A DNA stretch of 64,000 bases from NCBI RefSeq assembly GCF_023101765.2, contig NC_064225.1, forward strand, positions 5,208,001-5,272,000, given 5' to 3'. Origin of the DNA: Spodoptera frugiperda (taxonomy: Eukaryota; Arthropoda; Insecta; Lepidoptera; Noctuidae). Under the pieces are notes generated by a model, which saw only the letters and a program-made list of their open reading frames with translations, did no database searches and was not told the DNA's origin. Both the position numbers and the translations under genes were made by a program. Positions 12,401 to 27,400 of the stretch are shown piece by piece. The stretch's first letter is position 1, and every line of letters starts with the position of its first letter.

Positions 12401-15400
12401 TTATTTTTTTCTAGAGATAGTCAAAACAGTTAGTCAACAGATTTCTGTGCGTAGTTAAAGATTTCGATAATTTTTGGTGTTCTGGCATCACTAACGAGAG
12501 GTCCTAGTCCAAAATCGATAGACCTGGCCTACTCTAATTCAACGAAAAACGAAGTTTCGGACGAAACTTCGCAGATTGTATACTACAATTCTATTTATTG
12601 CGAACTTTCGTGAACAAAAATTAACGAATGAAATGAAGATAAATAAATAGGTTTTGATTTGAAATTAAAAATAAAACGTTATTTCAAGTAATTCTATTAG
12701 TAAATCAATAAAACCTACGGCCGAAAATTAAACGAAACTTCGGATTCGAGAACCGGAGTAGCCCCTATGACTACTAGGACTATTTATATCAATTAATGCT
12801 AAGACCCTGGTCTTAGCATACCTTCATACATACCTTCATACCTTCATAACTACCTTCATATATACATACCTTCATAAGATGAGCATTGAAAGTGATAGTA
12901 GGATAGTACAGGGTGTCCAAAACCACTCGGGCCCTAGTATCAAAGTTCTCTATAAACATGTCGGACGAGCTCGCCTCGTGTTGGAACTTGTCACGAAGCA
13001 CGTCTATTAATGCTTTCCCGTTGTCCTCTAGAAGTATTGCTATGCCAAACTGGAATAAAGAAATTTGGACTTTAAGGTTTGTGTGTTAGAGTTTATTTTT
13101 GGTTGTAAGCTGTGTTGTGTGTTGATTTAAATAAATATTTTAATATATTGAAAAGATAGTTTAAAGTATGTTTTGCTTGTGTGGAATTATGCTTACACTT
13201 GATTTCGAATTCCATGTTAAAGTAATAATAAGACTATTTTTCAATTGAAACAAAGATGGTAATTTGGTGACAAACAACATTCAACCTTATACAACATTAC
13301 TTTAAAGTCAATTACACCACATCGAAACATATCATAACTACTATAATAATTTTCGTCTAAAAAATTAACAGAAAACTTGCACAGTAATCTCAACCTTACA
13401 ACACACAAAATAAATACCAAATTACCTTATGCGTAGACAATCGGATAGACAGTTCAGTATCAAGTCCATTTCCGTAGATATTCTTCAGTACAAGTCCGTT
13501 CTCTTCGAAGCCTTCAAGCGGTGTATACAACTTGTATAGGTATACGAAGTTTAGGGGGGACTTATAATGCCAGATACCGGTGAAACCGAAGTCCATTTTG
13601 CCCCAACCTACTCTGAAGTCCACCTGGAAAGATGAAAGACTTTCTTTAAAAAAAAAAAAATGTTGTCCCACATTAGGATTTTCTCCTGTGTCGTGGGTGT
13701 ATTACAAACATACACATGACACCCAGACCCGAAACAATAATCTGTGGATCATTCAAAGAGTTGCTCCGTGCGGGAATCGAACCCGCTACACGTTGCGCGG
13801 CAGCCGGTTGCCCAGCTACCGCGTCAACCGTGCAGTCTATGTGTAAAGTAGTGTAAGATGTAGAAGTTAACAAAATAAAATACTTGATTAACATTTTTAG
13901 CGCCACGTCGTCTATAGACGACAATATAACATGGGAAAATCCACCAAGGTTGACAATAACCGACAAGATAATATATTTATTTAAGGTACATTTTATCCGT
14001 CGTGTTATAATGTTATGTCCTTTACCCTTAGAACGAGTTTGCTTTACTTTAAACGAAAACGAAACGAGACCGCATTCAGCGCGGCCATTGGCCAGCTCGA
14101 ATAAACTAACCAATCAGAGCGCCGAACGCGTTCTAGTTTAGTTTTCGTTTAACGTAAAGCAAACTCATTCTAAGGGCACTGAAGCAAACAATACATTACC
14201 TCTTCCGGCGCCCTCTTGGCTATCACCATAGCTCTGTTGAGGTACTGTATCGGTAGTGCCACATGTCCAAACACGTGGAAGTCTTGCAACGATAACAGCT
14301 TCAGGAATACTTCGATACCTATAGGAAAATAAATATTTTAATTGCTATCCATAACTAACATAACGGTAAAGTAATAAGTGAGTAAGGTAATCGTAAATCA
14401 TAAACATTAATATTATAAATGTGAGTGGTCGCAAGTGGTTCCTGGTTCGATTTCCGTGTCGGGCATATTGCTGGATTTTTTTAGGTTTGTCGAAGATTTC
14501 TCAATAGCACGAAGTCTGGAATTGTGCCCAGTATATGGCAATAGACTCACCTCCTATTACTTGGCACTTATAACACAAATTATAAAAACTAGGTGTACAT
14601 TGTACAGTGGCATTACGTGCCACATAATATTATGCACCTCTGAATATTACGGCTCTGTAAGAATTTTAAATTAACAAAATCTTCTATTATTATTAACTCT
14701 GTCTTAGTCTTAAAATAACAAAAATAAATAAGTTCCTATACAAACCTGTGGTAGAATTGGTAGTAACAACCATGGCCACTAGATGTCGGTCAGCCTCCAC
14801 GAAGCCGAACCGCGCCGTCATCTGTGGGAACTCCACCATGGGACTGGTGACGTTCACGACTAGCATGCAGTTCGTGATGCGGCGCATGTGACCTGGGAGA
14901 AAAGAGAATTAGAATTAAAATGGAAATTCTTTAACGGTTTCTACATAAAAAGTAAAATAAATACTTGATAAAATAAAATGTGACTGCGTGCCTAAGGGTA
15001 AGAGTTTGATTACCAGGTCGGGTAGCCGTCTTTGTATTTCAAATAATTATGTATTTCTCAGAATTATCACGGAGCCTGGATTGCTATCAAATGCATGACA
15101 GTAGACGCCCGGCTTTTTACATGAGGCTTAAAACATAATTGGTGCAGTCCAGTTTACTTCTTCTGGTATTAAAAGGTTTATAGATATATTGTATACTTAC
15201 CATTGACGTAAATCTTGAGAACTTTTTCTTCGAGGTCGAGGTAGGTGATGCCATTGATGTCTCTCTTGTGGCCCAATACGAATGCTGTGCGTAGGAAACC
15301 TTTTCTGTAACCCTGTAAAAATTAATTGATATTAAGACTGATATCGGAAAACAATTGAAATGGGCAAAATAACTTGTATACTTAATTACACTTACCTGGA

Positions 15401-18400
15401 AAGGTGTTAGAAGTGTAACTCTGCCAGTAATGTTGTTTTCTTTGTGCCCTCTATCTAATGTCCAGGACGAGTTGATCATGAGCAGACCATCTTCATTGTA
15501 CTGTAACAAAATGTCAGTGATTATCATCCAAAATTCTGATATAAGGCAGACAATCTAAAAATAACTTATAAAAAACTTTATGTTCATTAAACAACTTAAA
15601 ACCAAATTCAAAATTAAATCAAAAAGTTTTCAAATCATAATGTTCACAGTGTCGAATAAAACAACAAAGATATGGAACGCGCCCAACGACAAATGCGCGC
15701 TACGCGCTTGTCATTGACATTTGACACTTGCTTGACAGATAAAACAAAATGTCAGTTGATAAAAATATTTAGAGGTTGTGTTTGTGACCGCTGAATCGCA
15801 GTAAATTATTAACAATTACTATCGATTTCCGTTTAAAAATAGCTTAAACGCTATCGAGTTATAACATCAAGTTGTTATTTTACTAAATAACAATGAATAA
15901 CTCCGCTGCAAAAGTGAGTGAAATATTTCGTGAAGCGGGCACCGCATTCAACAAGCTGGCTGAAATGACGAAGCTATTGCATCCTATGGGGGACTCTCAG
16001 CCCGGTGGGAAGTGGACAGACGACGAGATTGAGATGCTACGGGCTTGCGTGCACCGATTCGCCGTGGACTTGAACAGTCTGAGCCAGCATATCAAAGGTC
16101 GTACGGTCAACCAAATACGCACTACGTTGAAGAAGAAAGCGTTTGAGGATGCGAGTATTCCCGTGAGGCAAGTGACTCTGAACATGTTGAATGCTTCTGA
16201 GAACGAGGTTGATGTCGACGGGCTCAACGATGACGTCAAGCTGGAGTTCGAGTCGACGAACGACGAAGTGGCCACTTGATGTGACATGTTTAGTTTTCCC
16301 TAAGTTTGTTGTGTATCGCCACAACAAAGTTAGGCAAAGCTAAAGTGAACAGTGAAAGTGATGGAGTACACTCTAGGTTTAGTTTCTAGTGCTTATTGTT
16401 AAGATATACTTGTAACTTGTTATTATTAAATGTATTAACTCGAGTGAGTTAACTTTATTATAGAGGATTGTTTCTTTTGTTGTTTGTCGATGAGTATGGT
16501 GTTTTTTTGAGGTTAGATGTACTGGTTATTCTTTGTAATATAATAAGTAAAGTGTGTTACACATATAATTAGAGTGTATCTATGGTAAAATTATGCATAC
16601 ACTCATATTTATGCATAAAAGCTAATTTAGAAGTAAACCACATAATCTCGGCTTTCACAAATTGTATAACAGCATAGTTATGGCAGCTAGAGCATACAAG
16701 TTGTATAACTCTGTTAGCCTTATATTGTTTAAGCATCATTGTTATACATTTATTGAACTTGTCATGCGTCTAGTTTACTGCTACAAGTTAGATAATGAAA
16801 ATTGTTCATAGTGATGCACATTTGGCACCAAAATGCCAAAAAATATTAACTAACATTATGTCTGAAAGTCAAATTGTTTGCAATCAATTTGAAAGCTTGC
16901 ACAGACACTCGTAGACAGGAGTTAGAGTTCTAAAATTATTCAATAGATTATTAAAAATATTTACACACTAATATGATATGATTATTATCAAATTGTAAAC
17001 TTTAAAATGTTGGTATAACATAATTATAGTTTAAATATACCAATTAGTAACTAGTTATAACAAATATTATAGACGTTAGAATAAGTAGTTTTGTACACCG
17101 AGTTAGAAGTATTTAAGCTTTCACAATGCAAATAAAAGTATACTCTAATTACATAGTTTTACTAGTATGTGGTTACTTAGTCAGCTATGTGGAGGAATGA
17201 TGAACTTAACAAGATGGGAATAAGAGTAAAATATTAGTAAGGATGTTTTGTTAAGTCTTTGACTGCCAATAGAAAATTGTTAAAGGCAAATCCTCCGCTA
17301 ATGTTAGTTACTGGTGACCCCATTGCGTTTAAAGTGTTAAAAATAAAGTTTGTACTAGTGCCAGATACAAGAGATTGGTACTTGGCACTGACTGTGTCTA
17401 TCGAAAAGAATCAAAAGTAAAATTTGTGATTGGAATCATGTTTCAAAATTCTCAGTACTTTGTAACTAGTTAGTAAGTTATAATGTATTTAAGATCAAAT
17501 ACCATTTTTATTAATGTAAAAAGCTGACGAGTATGTTTGAACGCACACATTCGGAATAAATGGAATGTCAATTTATCGAGCAAGGTTATAGGCTATAAAA
17601 CTTTCGCTACGACCAATAAGAGCCAAGCTATGTGGGTGAAACCGTGCAGAAGTAGATAGTTTTACATATACCTAATTACATCATAGCTTCTTTATAAAAA
17701 TTGTAAGTTATAAGTAACAAAAATATATTATATGGTTAAATCTTAGTTTTAAAGTAATATTGTGTATGATTTTATTTTGCTCTTGTCAATGTATGCTTTT
17801 TCATAATTCAATGATATTGACTCCTACCTATGTAGGTTGTAAGTTGTATATGCTATCAGAGTTCAATGAACTTCTACCTATGTAGTAGTTAGCAATTATT
17901 GTTTTAGCCTTCAAAATTAGAATTTTAAAAATTGTTCCTTTATGTTTATAGTCTTAAGATTTAAAATTCTAAATTCAAATGATTCTCACTCCTTAACTAA
18001 CAAAAGAAAGAGATAGCAATAATTTTAGTATATTTTTGTACATTAACTCATACTTGAGTATTACTTTTTGTATGGAATGAAACTTTATTAAATTCTTGCC
18101 ATCCCTTTCTTACACTGTTTGTTAGAGAGTGACATTTGAATAAAATGTTTTAGCTTCTTATAATGTAACTGTATTGGTGTATAAAGATGTAACGATTATA
18201 GATCTGGAACTGTATCTATTTTATGTAAATGTACATAATATAAAAATACCTTAGGGTATGAAAATGCTTATATTGCCCATCAACCTTCTTTAAATTATTG
18301 GATTTTCAATCCTATTACACAGGAAATAAAGTAGAAAGTCAAGTTAGGCAGTCCTGTAGAAGGTTTTTACAAAATGCAATATGTACAATAGTTGGTCAGT

Positions 18401-21400
18401 AATGATTACACACAGCCTGTATTTTAAGAAGGGTAAATAAAACATCTATAGATTTGTTGTTTTTTTTCTTTATTTTTCTTAGACTAGTACTTACCTGTAT
18501 TTCGCTTTATGTTGCTTTATAAAATTTCAACTGACTTCTATCATCTTAATTTGAAACCTTACTCCCTTGACAATAAAGTTTAGTATTCATCACTTACCTT
18601 GAAGCTCAAATAATTTCTTCTGAGATATTATTGTTCTTTCTGAGCGGATGTTATCTAGCTAGCTAAACTGATTCTTTATGAAATTAAACCTTGTGTGGAT
18701 AACAATATAGTTCAAAATTGTCTACCTTACTAAAAAGCAAACAGGTTTCGTAAACACTGTATTTTGTTTAAATTCCGTAATTTAAACCTTAGGTATTTTA
18801 GAGTATAATTTTGTCTGCTTACCTGGAAACTAAGCAGTGTATCAGCACTCTTCTTCCATATAACCCTATGTTTGGCTATGGCTGCCGCCTTCGGTAGTGT
18901 CGGTATAGTGGAGTTGACGACTGCGTTGATTTCTCCATAGAACTCATTGGTTTTGAACAAGTAGTCGGCTAGTAGGCTGAACGCTAGGTAGTCTTCCTGC
19001 CAGTTCATGCTGCCGTTTAGGGCTTGGAGATTGTCGTGGTAACGCCACCTAGGGGAAGAGATTTTTGGTGACGTTAGAAAAAGATATGTTGATTGAGAGG
19101 TTGTATCGTGTTTGGCTTGATAAGAATGTTAGATAAATGGTGTAGATTTTTCACTTTTCTATTTAACTATAATTGCAGTTGTGCACTTTAAAATAATCAA
19201 TTCGAATAGACTGAGCACATCCTGTGACCTATGAGCTACGAATTTGCTTTAGATTTAACCTAGTATCCATTCAATCAATCTAGTTCAGCGCTTTAGTATA
19301 GGCTAGGTTTGGTGAACATAATTTAGTATCATTTATGCACTGAATGCGCTCTCGTTGGGCAACTCTTACTAAGGGTAGGGATGTTATGATATTTTGACGT
19401 CGATTATTTATTCTTTGTGTGATCCACAAATTGTTATTCGGGGTCTAGGAGTCATGTGTATGTGAAATTGTATGTTTGTAAACACACCCACAAGACAGGA
19501 GAAAATCCTAGTGTGGGGCAACGTTTTTAATAAAGAAAAAACTAAATATACGTATGGTAAGAGCTTCAATAAATTAGTAAGCAAATATACATAGACAAAA
19601 TTAGATATACTCACATAAGATTAAAACTAGTATCCTTCCACCCAGCGAACGGCGTGTTCATGTTGGAGAGTAGAGCGTAAACAGTTTCGTTGTGGGCTTC
19701 CGAGTACATCTTGACGCGCCACAGTATGTTGGACTCGCTCGACCAGCCCATGCGGATGTGCCACTGGCAGAACCAATCTGGAATATAGGGAAGGTTTAGT
19801 AACTTTCTATAAAATATAGTGTGTGAGAGCCATGCTTCGGCACGAATGGGCCGGCTCGACCGGAGTGATACCACGGCCTCACCGAAAACCGACGTGAAAC
19901 AACGCTTGCGTTGTGTGGTTGAGATCTTCCCAATCCCCGATTCCCCAACAACCCTTAAATTCCTAACCCCCAAAATGGCCGGTAAAGCACTTGTAACTTG
20001 TTTCAAGTGTCCATGGGTGGCAGCGATTGCTTACCATCAAGTGATCCGTCTGCTCGTTTACCGGCTTTACCATAAAAAATATTTCTGACGTACTCAAAGA
20101 CATTTTCTGGTAACTTAAACTATTCCTTGGTAACGATTTTGTTCCGAAAACAGTTGCTAAGGACTGCATTAAGTAACTATTAAATGTCTCTGAGTACGGC
20201 GGTTAGTATTTTTCATGCTATGTTACGTTGCTGTGGATGCGTGCTGTGGATGGCTTCCCTACTATCGATACATCGCATACTCGAGCTGTGCATATTCTTC
20301 GCACAGCTACATAGCTAAGTATCAGTGGAAACGGTCACATAGTTTCACAACTTAGCTATTACATCTTCGAAGCATATCTACATAGCACATCTCTGATGGA
20401 AAAGCACCTGTCAACACCACTCCTGCTTAAGGCAATTTCATACAAAGCAAAACTTGCAAATTACTTCTAAAAATATTCTCACCTCTTAACAAAAACTCGA
20501 ACTCCCCATTGACCATTCGTCCAGGGTAATACAAGGACACATGTCCCCCATGGTGCCAAGTGCCCTTATTGTCCAGTTGCACGTCTATACTGACTTTCTG
20601 CGAGGGATCGCGGTTCGCATCCCAGTTGAAGGCAGCGGCTAAACGCTTCTGTTTGGCTGATACCCAGCGCTGGTAGGAGAAGTGGAGGTCACGGAGTCTA
20701 TGGGGAAATAGAAAACAAAGAAATTTAGGTAAAGGCCCGTTTTCTTTCAGGCATATTTTTTTTTACTCTTTAACAATATGGTTTATGAAAATAAGAGCAA
20801 ATATCGGATCAAAAATGAATAGCCCAAGTAAACTATTAAACTTATGTATCAGTTTTACCAGTGAGAACTGAAATAGAGAAAAGAATTAGAAACATCAAAT
20901 TAATTTCAGCCTTATTATCTTGCTATAAAGTTTAAAATCGATTAAGATGAGATGCATATACCGTATGGGGAAACCTCTTATGACTTAATCCATCCATATT
21001 CATACATATATCATCTTTACTGACGCTATACGAAAAATGAGTTAGAAATATTTTGTTATTTTATACTTCTGTGGACAAGTACTACTTGTAGTTTCGTTAA
21101 AATCATATGAATGATCTCCATACTGTATTTACCAAACTCCTCAACTCATACATACGGTAATTAATTTTCTAACTAGATGAAAACATGCCCTAATTTCTCA
21201 ACAAACCATACATATAAGGTGAAGTAGACTCAAATAAACTTACTGATCAAAATGTATATCCATATTGACGTTAGTATTATTGCTAAGATCCGCGTTCAAG
21301 TTGACACTGTACGCCTTCCCGCCGACATCCACCTCTACATAGGTCGTGAAGTTCTGCTCCGATAGCAGAATGTACCTTATTAACGTCCTGTAGTGCTCGT

Positions 21401-24400
21401 CGTTGTATTCTCCCTGCGAAACATTGATTTTGTAATCTATTTTGTATGGGATAAGGTGTATTTTAGGTTAGAGTTAGTTATGTTTATAAAACAGGAGTAG
21501 TGCTCGTCGTTGTATTCACCCTGCGAAACATAGATTTTGTAATCTATTTTGTATGGGATAAGGTGTATTTTAGGTTAGAGTTAGTAATGTTTATAAAACA
21601 GGAGTAGTGATCGTCGTTGTATTCTCCCTGCGAAACATTGATTTTGTTATCTATTTTGTATGGGATAAGGTGTGTTTTAGCTTAGAGTTAGTAATGTTTA
21701 TAAAACAGGAGTAGTGATCGTCGTTGTATTCTCCCTGCGAAACATTGATTTTGTTATCTATTTTGTATGGGATAAGGTGTATTTTCGGTAAGAGTAAGTT
21801 ATGTTTATAAAACAGGAGTAGTGCTCGTCGTTGTATTCACCCTGCGAAACATTGATTTTTGTAATCTATTTTGTATGGGATAAAGTGTATTTTTGGTTAG
21901 AGTTAGTTATGTTTATAAAACAGGAGTAGTGCTCGTCGTTGTATTCACCCTGTGAAACATTCATTTTGTAATCTATTTCGTATGGGATAAGGTGTATTTT
22001 AGGTTAGAGTTATGTATATAAACACATAGTTTATACACATAACTCGAAGGACTAAAATACATAGGACAGTCGATTTTGATTTTTATTACTTTTGAGATAA
22101 GATGTATTTTGAGACTTCTTTGTGCCTTGAATAAGATTGAATTTGTGCTTGTGGAATAAATGGCTTAAAATTCAATTTAATTTTAAATCTATGGCTATCA
22201 TATAACTATACTAAAATACGCAAACCAAAGAAAAAAATAGTATTAAAATGTTGTGTCAATCAAGAGATATATACAATTAAGTATGTTACGGCACACGTTA
22301 GTTTGAGAATGGTGCTTACTACCATGAGCCCCTGGTGTGACTTGAAACTAGTCGAGTTATTTTCGATATTCGTGAAATATAATTCATTTAATTTAACTTA
22401 CTACCATACTCAGAGTTATTTAATGGTTACTTAACCCAGTCCTTAGCAATTGTTTTAGATACAAAATCATTACTAAGGAATAGTTTAAGTAATCATTAAA
22501 TGTCTTTGAGTGCGTTAGTTAATGTATAAATTACCATCCTGAAAATCTTAATGCTTTCATTGTTATATGATGTTCATATTACGACCGAAAGGTTGACCGC
22601 CTTTCGGTCGTAATATGAACATCTTAGATAGTACCTAGTAGACAGTAATTAGTCATAGATAGTTATCAATTCAGAGTTTTAACCAAACCAAGTATGGCCA
22701 ATTTATTACATTGCAGACGCGGCGACGTCTGCTCAATGTAGGCAGCGTGACTTCGCCGCTTCTGCGTATGCTACTCTGCTCATGATGAAGAATCCCTCTG
22801 TGACTCGAAACTAGTAGAGCTTTTCTCCATTAATATACGTGAGTAAACTGTGTTATTTTTTTGTTAATTTATTAGATAACTATCTCGGCAAACTCTGTAT
22901 TGACTCCAATTTTTTTTTCTCACCTTTGAAACCTTTCCCTGTACCTACACAAATAATTCAAGACCGAAATCTGCCAAATCGGTTCAACAGTTCTCGAGTT
23001 TTAGCGAGACTAACGAACACTTTTTACCAGACTGCGCCAGAAGGAGGGTTATGTTTTTTTCGAGAGTATTTATACAAACCTTGTCCTGACTATAAGGAAT
23101 ACATAAAATATCATCAAATTTGGTGCAGTCGTTCAGAAGTTATCCGCCTACATATATTTTGGAGATGATTTTTTATTTATATAGACTATAGTCATAAACT
23201 TAAAGAAGTTTTACCTAAGTATCGCCCTTAGCGAGTTGTAAGCAGATGGCAGTCATCACTAACCTGTCCAATGAAAGTGATCTGTCGGTTATCCTGTGTG
23301 AACCGCCCGTCCACGGCGATGTTCTTGAAGTGGGTGCTACTGACCAACGCCTTGAGGTGGTGGGACGCCATGTTTGTCTTAGACTGGTCCTGGTATGACG
23401 CGTCGATGTTGAAATCTACCCCCGTGAACCATACGCCGGCTGCGTTTACCTGGGATTTTGGAAGATGTTATAGATAGCCCTAAGTTTTGGGTGGTTTTAT
23501 GGGACTTTTCTCTGTTTTGTTGAAATTTTTCTTTTTTAGATACTATGAATAAGTAATTCTCGTGTTTACAGTACATGATGTTATAAATAAATTAGGTATC
23601 TTACTTAGTTCTTCTTTAAAGTTAGATTACGTTTTTAGGGTTTTCGATTTTGATCTCTATTAGCAGTTTACAGAAGATGTTTTTTAATGGGACTAATAAA
23701 ATCTATAAAACATTTTCGAATTCGAATTCTAATAGAAAAATGCAGTTTGTTTGAATATTTGACATTGCCTCGGACATAAGTCTATTGTCCTAAGATTCTA
23801 AGGTTCTAATCTTTTGTATCTAAGGTTGTATTTATTGGGTTTTCGATTTCTCTACCTCTAATAGGTCTAACCGTAAGATATTTAACAATGGGACTATGAG
23901 ACTAATAAAACTGATTACTCTTATCCTTTCTGGGGCGTCACAACTAAACAAACCATCTACAAAAACCTGACTTATACACTTTCCCCTTTAAGGGCATAAC
24001 AGCTTCACAACTGTTAACACTAGGTACTCACTTGGTAATCATTAAGCTGCTTCTCATGGACCTTGGTCTTTATAGAGCAAGGATGCAAGGTCGGCAGTGT
24101 CATGTTAAGTTCCGCGTCCAAATACAGTTGTGTACCAGGCGGGAAGAATAGGTACCCTGAGACCAAAATCTCTCGCGATTTAGGGTTGAAGTTTAGCAAC
24201 GCTAAAGCGGTGTATTTGGGGCCAATCTGTTGGGGAAAATAGATTCTTATTATTTATTTTGTTTTTGGGTTATGGTTAGTAGTTTTAGTTTTACAAGAGG
24301 TGGTCGCAAGTACGACTGGTGTAACGTTAGTATGAGTTTGCTTTACGTTTACAATAATCGGAACGAGAACGCGTTCGGCGCTCTGATTAGTCGGTTCGAA

Positions 24401-27400
24401 TAAACCAACCAATCATAGCGTCGAACGCGCTCTCGTTTCGATTATTTTAAACGTTAACCAAACTTATACTAAGGGTACTGAATATGGGATCTCGGGTCCG
24501 TTTTCCCGGTTTTTCTATATTGTTGGGTTTATTTTCGGTTTTTGAAATTTCGGGACGGGAGTCGCGTTTTATTTTTGGTTCACATAGTAATTTGCTTCCC
24601 CAATTGCTTACGTGTTGAATACCAGTTTATTGCATGGAGCGACTGCCATCTGTCTTTCACTACACGCTAAAGGTGATACCATACTCTTTGTTGAACTCAT
24701 TGTCTTAAATTTTGGGCTTCATCTCATAGACTATGTATCATAGTTAGAACCATTAACTTAACATGCACAGTTTTAACACTGTCCATGTTTCACAATTCGT
24801 GATTTCAATAAAAAAAATGAATAAGCAATTTTTGCAGCAGTAATAGTCTAGTCTAATCTAGTAATACGTATTGCTTACTGTGACAACTTAAATTACATCG
24901 ATAATTAAATTACTGCGATAACTTATATTTAATTGTACATTAAACAGTATTTAGTATTATCTTGTCCCACACTATAATTATCTTCTGTGTGAGTGCATCT
25001 GAATACACTATTTATGAATCTTATAAAATAAATTGCAGGAACCGAGCCCGAGACATCTTGCATAGAAGCCAGTCGCACAGCTACAGCACCAATCGTACAG
25101 TCAAATTGTAATAAAAATATTTAAAAATACCTATCGTAAGACATAGTAAAATTAACTAAAAATCACGGTTTACTCTGTTTAATTATGTAAATTAATGGAG
25201 AAAAGCTCTACTAGTTAAGCAGTAAGTAGGTAGCGCGACGTCGCCGCGTCTGCGCACGCTGCTCATGATAAAGAGTCCCTCTGTGACTCGAAACTAGTAG
25301 AGCTTTTCTCCATTAATAACACATGAGTAAACCGTGAATTTTAGTTAATTTAGTAAAAAATAATGTTAGGATGATTAATAATTATAATCAAGAATAGTAT
25401 ACTTAGTACTTACCCCTTCAAACTGAAACTTCATATCAATCAACCTAGGTCGATTCAGCGTCAGTCTCGTGTCAAGCCTCATGCCAGTCAAGTGCTCAGC
25501 GCGTTGGAAGCTGAACGTAAACGCTGGGTCTAACTTCTTTTCTCTGGACGCACTTACGTTGAAACCTATGTCCACATGGGATTGGGTTTTCTGTGAAGAA
25601 GAATTAGGTTGGAGAGATATAAGTTTTTAAACTGACATGGTCACTAACACTATTATTAGAACTTATGACGGGATATTTACCATGTTTATTCACTTTGGTG
25701 AGTTTCCGATATTTCGGCACCGTTGCAAGCGCCATGATCACGGATGAACTGCTTACTTAGTACTTCAGTTAATCCGTGACATGGTAAATATCTCGTCATA
25801 AGTTCTAATAATAGTGTTGAAGAGTGTTAGGAAGGTGTTTCATATTATTATTAGTTAGATGATGGATCAATCCCCCTAAGTAGGGGGTTCTTAGGGGGGT
25901 GGGGTTTGCTGTTTTCCCTATATTAGTTGGAAACGTATTAGGAAGGTGTTTATTATCATCTTTAGTTGGATGATGGATCAACGCCCCTAAGTAGGGTGTT
26001 CCACGGAGTTAACTCCGTGGGGTGTTCTTAGGGGGGTGATGCTTGCTATATTTCCCTAAGTTAGTTAGAAACGTATTCCTCATCACTATCAATCGGAAGA
26101 TGGTCATAGTTGTTGAACAAGACGTTCCGTTTAGAGGAAAGGGTTTGCCAATTTCCTTGTGAGCAAAAATGTTACAATAATAATGTTAAATTACAAGTGC
26201 GTTGCTGGCCTTTTGGGTGTTTGGAATTTAAGGGTTGTCAGGGAATCGAGGTTATGGAAAATTAGGAAGGGGGTAATTGGGCCTCTGGTAAGCTCACTCA
26301 CACAACAAAACACAACTCAAGCGTTGTTTCACGTCAGTTTTCTGTAAGGCCGTGGTATCACTTAGGTCGAGCCGGCCCATTCGTGCTGAAGCATGGCTCT
26401 CCCACACATATTCAAATTCGTCAGTTATGTACATTTGCTTATCAATGAACATTAAAAAAACATCTTAAATACTCACAATATTCCTCAGAACCGTATAGAA
26501 ATTATACTCCGGATAAGCTGTGAACGCCATGGACAAGTCCCCATATAGATCATGTCTAAATCCTCCCGATTTCTCACTATATATACCTTCAATCTTAATA
26601 GTTTGCTTGGGGTTTTTAAAGAATTGGTAGTCGAACTGTAGTTTGGTTCCATGCGTCGGTCCGTTGATGGTATAGTAGCCAAGGAGGTGACTCGCCAGTT
26701 GTTTCGTTTGAAATTCTGCTTCTATATCGCTCTGTGTCACACTGCCTTTTGTTTTTACTTTTATTACGCCTGTAAGGAAATTTGGTGGTTAGTGGTTGAG
26801 CATTATAAGATTACTAGTTACATTTTTCTATGGATGTCTCTTTCATGTATAGGGTGACGCTAAAGTGTTTCGGAAAGTATACCTTTAAGAGAGAAAAGTC
26901 AATTTTGTATTTCACTCATTGTTAAATTGTTCACTCAAGTTGACCAACTTATTTTACTTAACCTAAGTATTTTTACGCCCGAATACTGAAATGCTACTCA
27001 ATTTTAAGTTGCAGTTAAATATCGTGCTATCTCTGTCATTTTATAAAGAATTGATAGGGACAGAACTATTCTTGAACGCGTCTTAAAATTGAGTGACGGG
27101 TAAGTATTTGACCATTAGTGGAGTAAAATTCATCATTTAGATTTGGAATACCAAAAATCTCAATAACACTTATTCCAATTTGAATCTCGAAGCTTAGCTT
27201 TTGTTCTGAAGTCTACCAGAAAACAAAATACGACCTTATCTTCTAAGAAATAAGATTCAAAACTCACCAGATAACTCAGCAACCCGTTCGTTGTCTACGA
27301 CCCAATAGGCGTGCGGTATCCAAACGAAGCCATATTTAATATCGTGACGTTTCACCGACATCACAGTGTCGAACTGTGTTCCGTCGAGACCGACCAACAA

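Noticed and set aside
13745..13830. Possible tRNA genes at SINE heads (also at 9000, 34200, 48730, 50190 and 58250)
   Set aside because: A- and B-box-like sequences are present, but they are followed by the same long SINE bodies and lack a well-formed tRNA 3' half and terminator. They are SINE promoters, not functional tRNAs.
19611..20006. 131-codon minus-strand ORF reading into exon 30
   Set aside because: Only 19615-19777 is exon; the upstream part is a family G repeat translated by chance. A clear acceptor (TATATTCCAG) bounds the exon.
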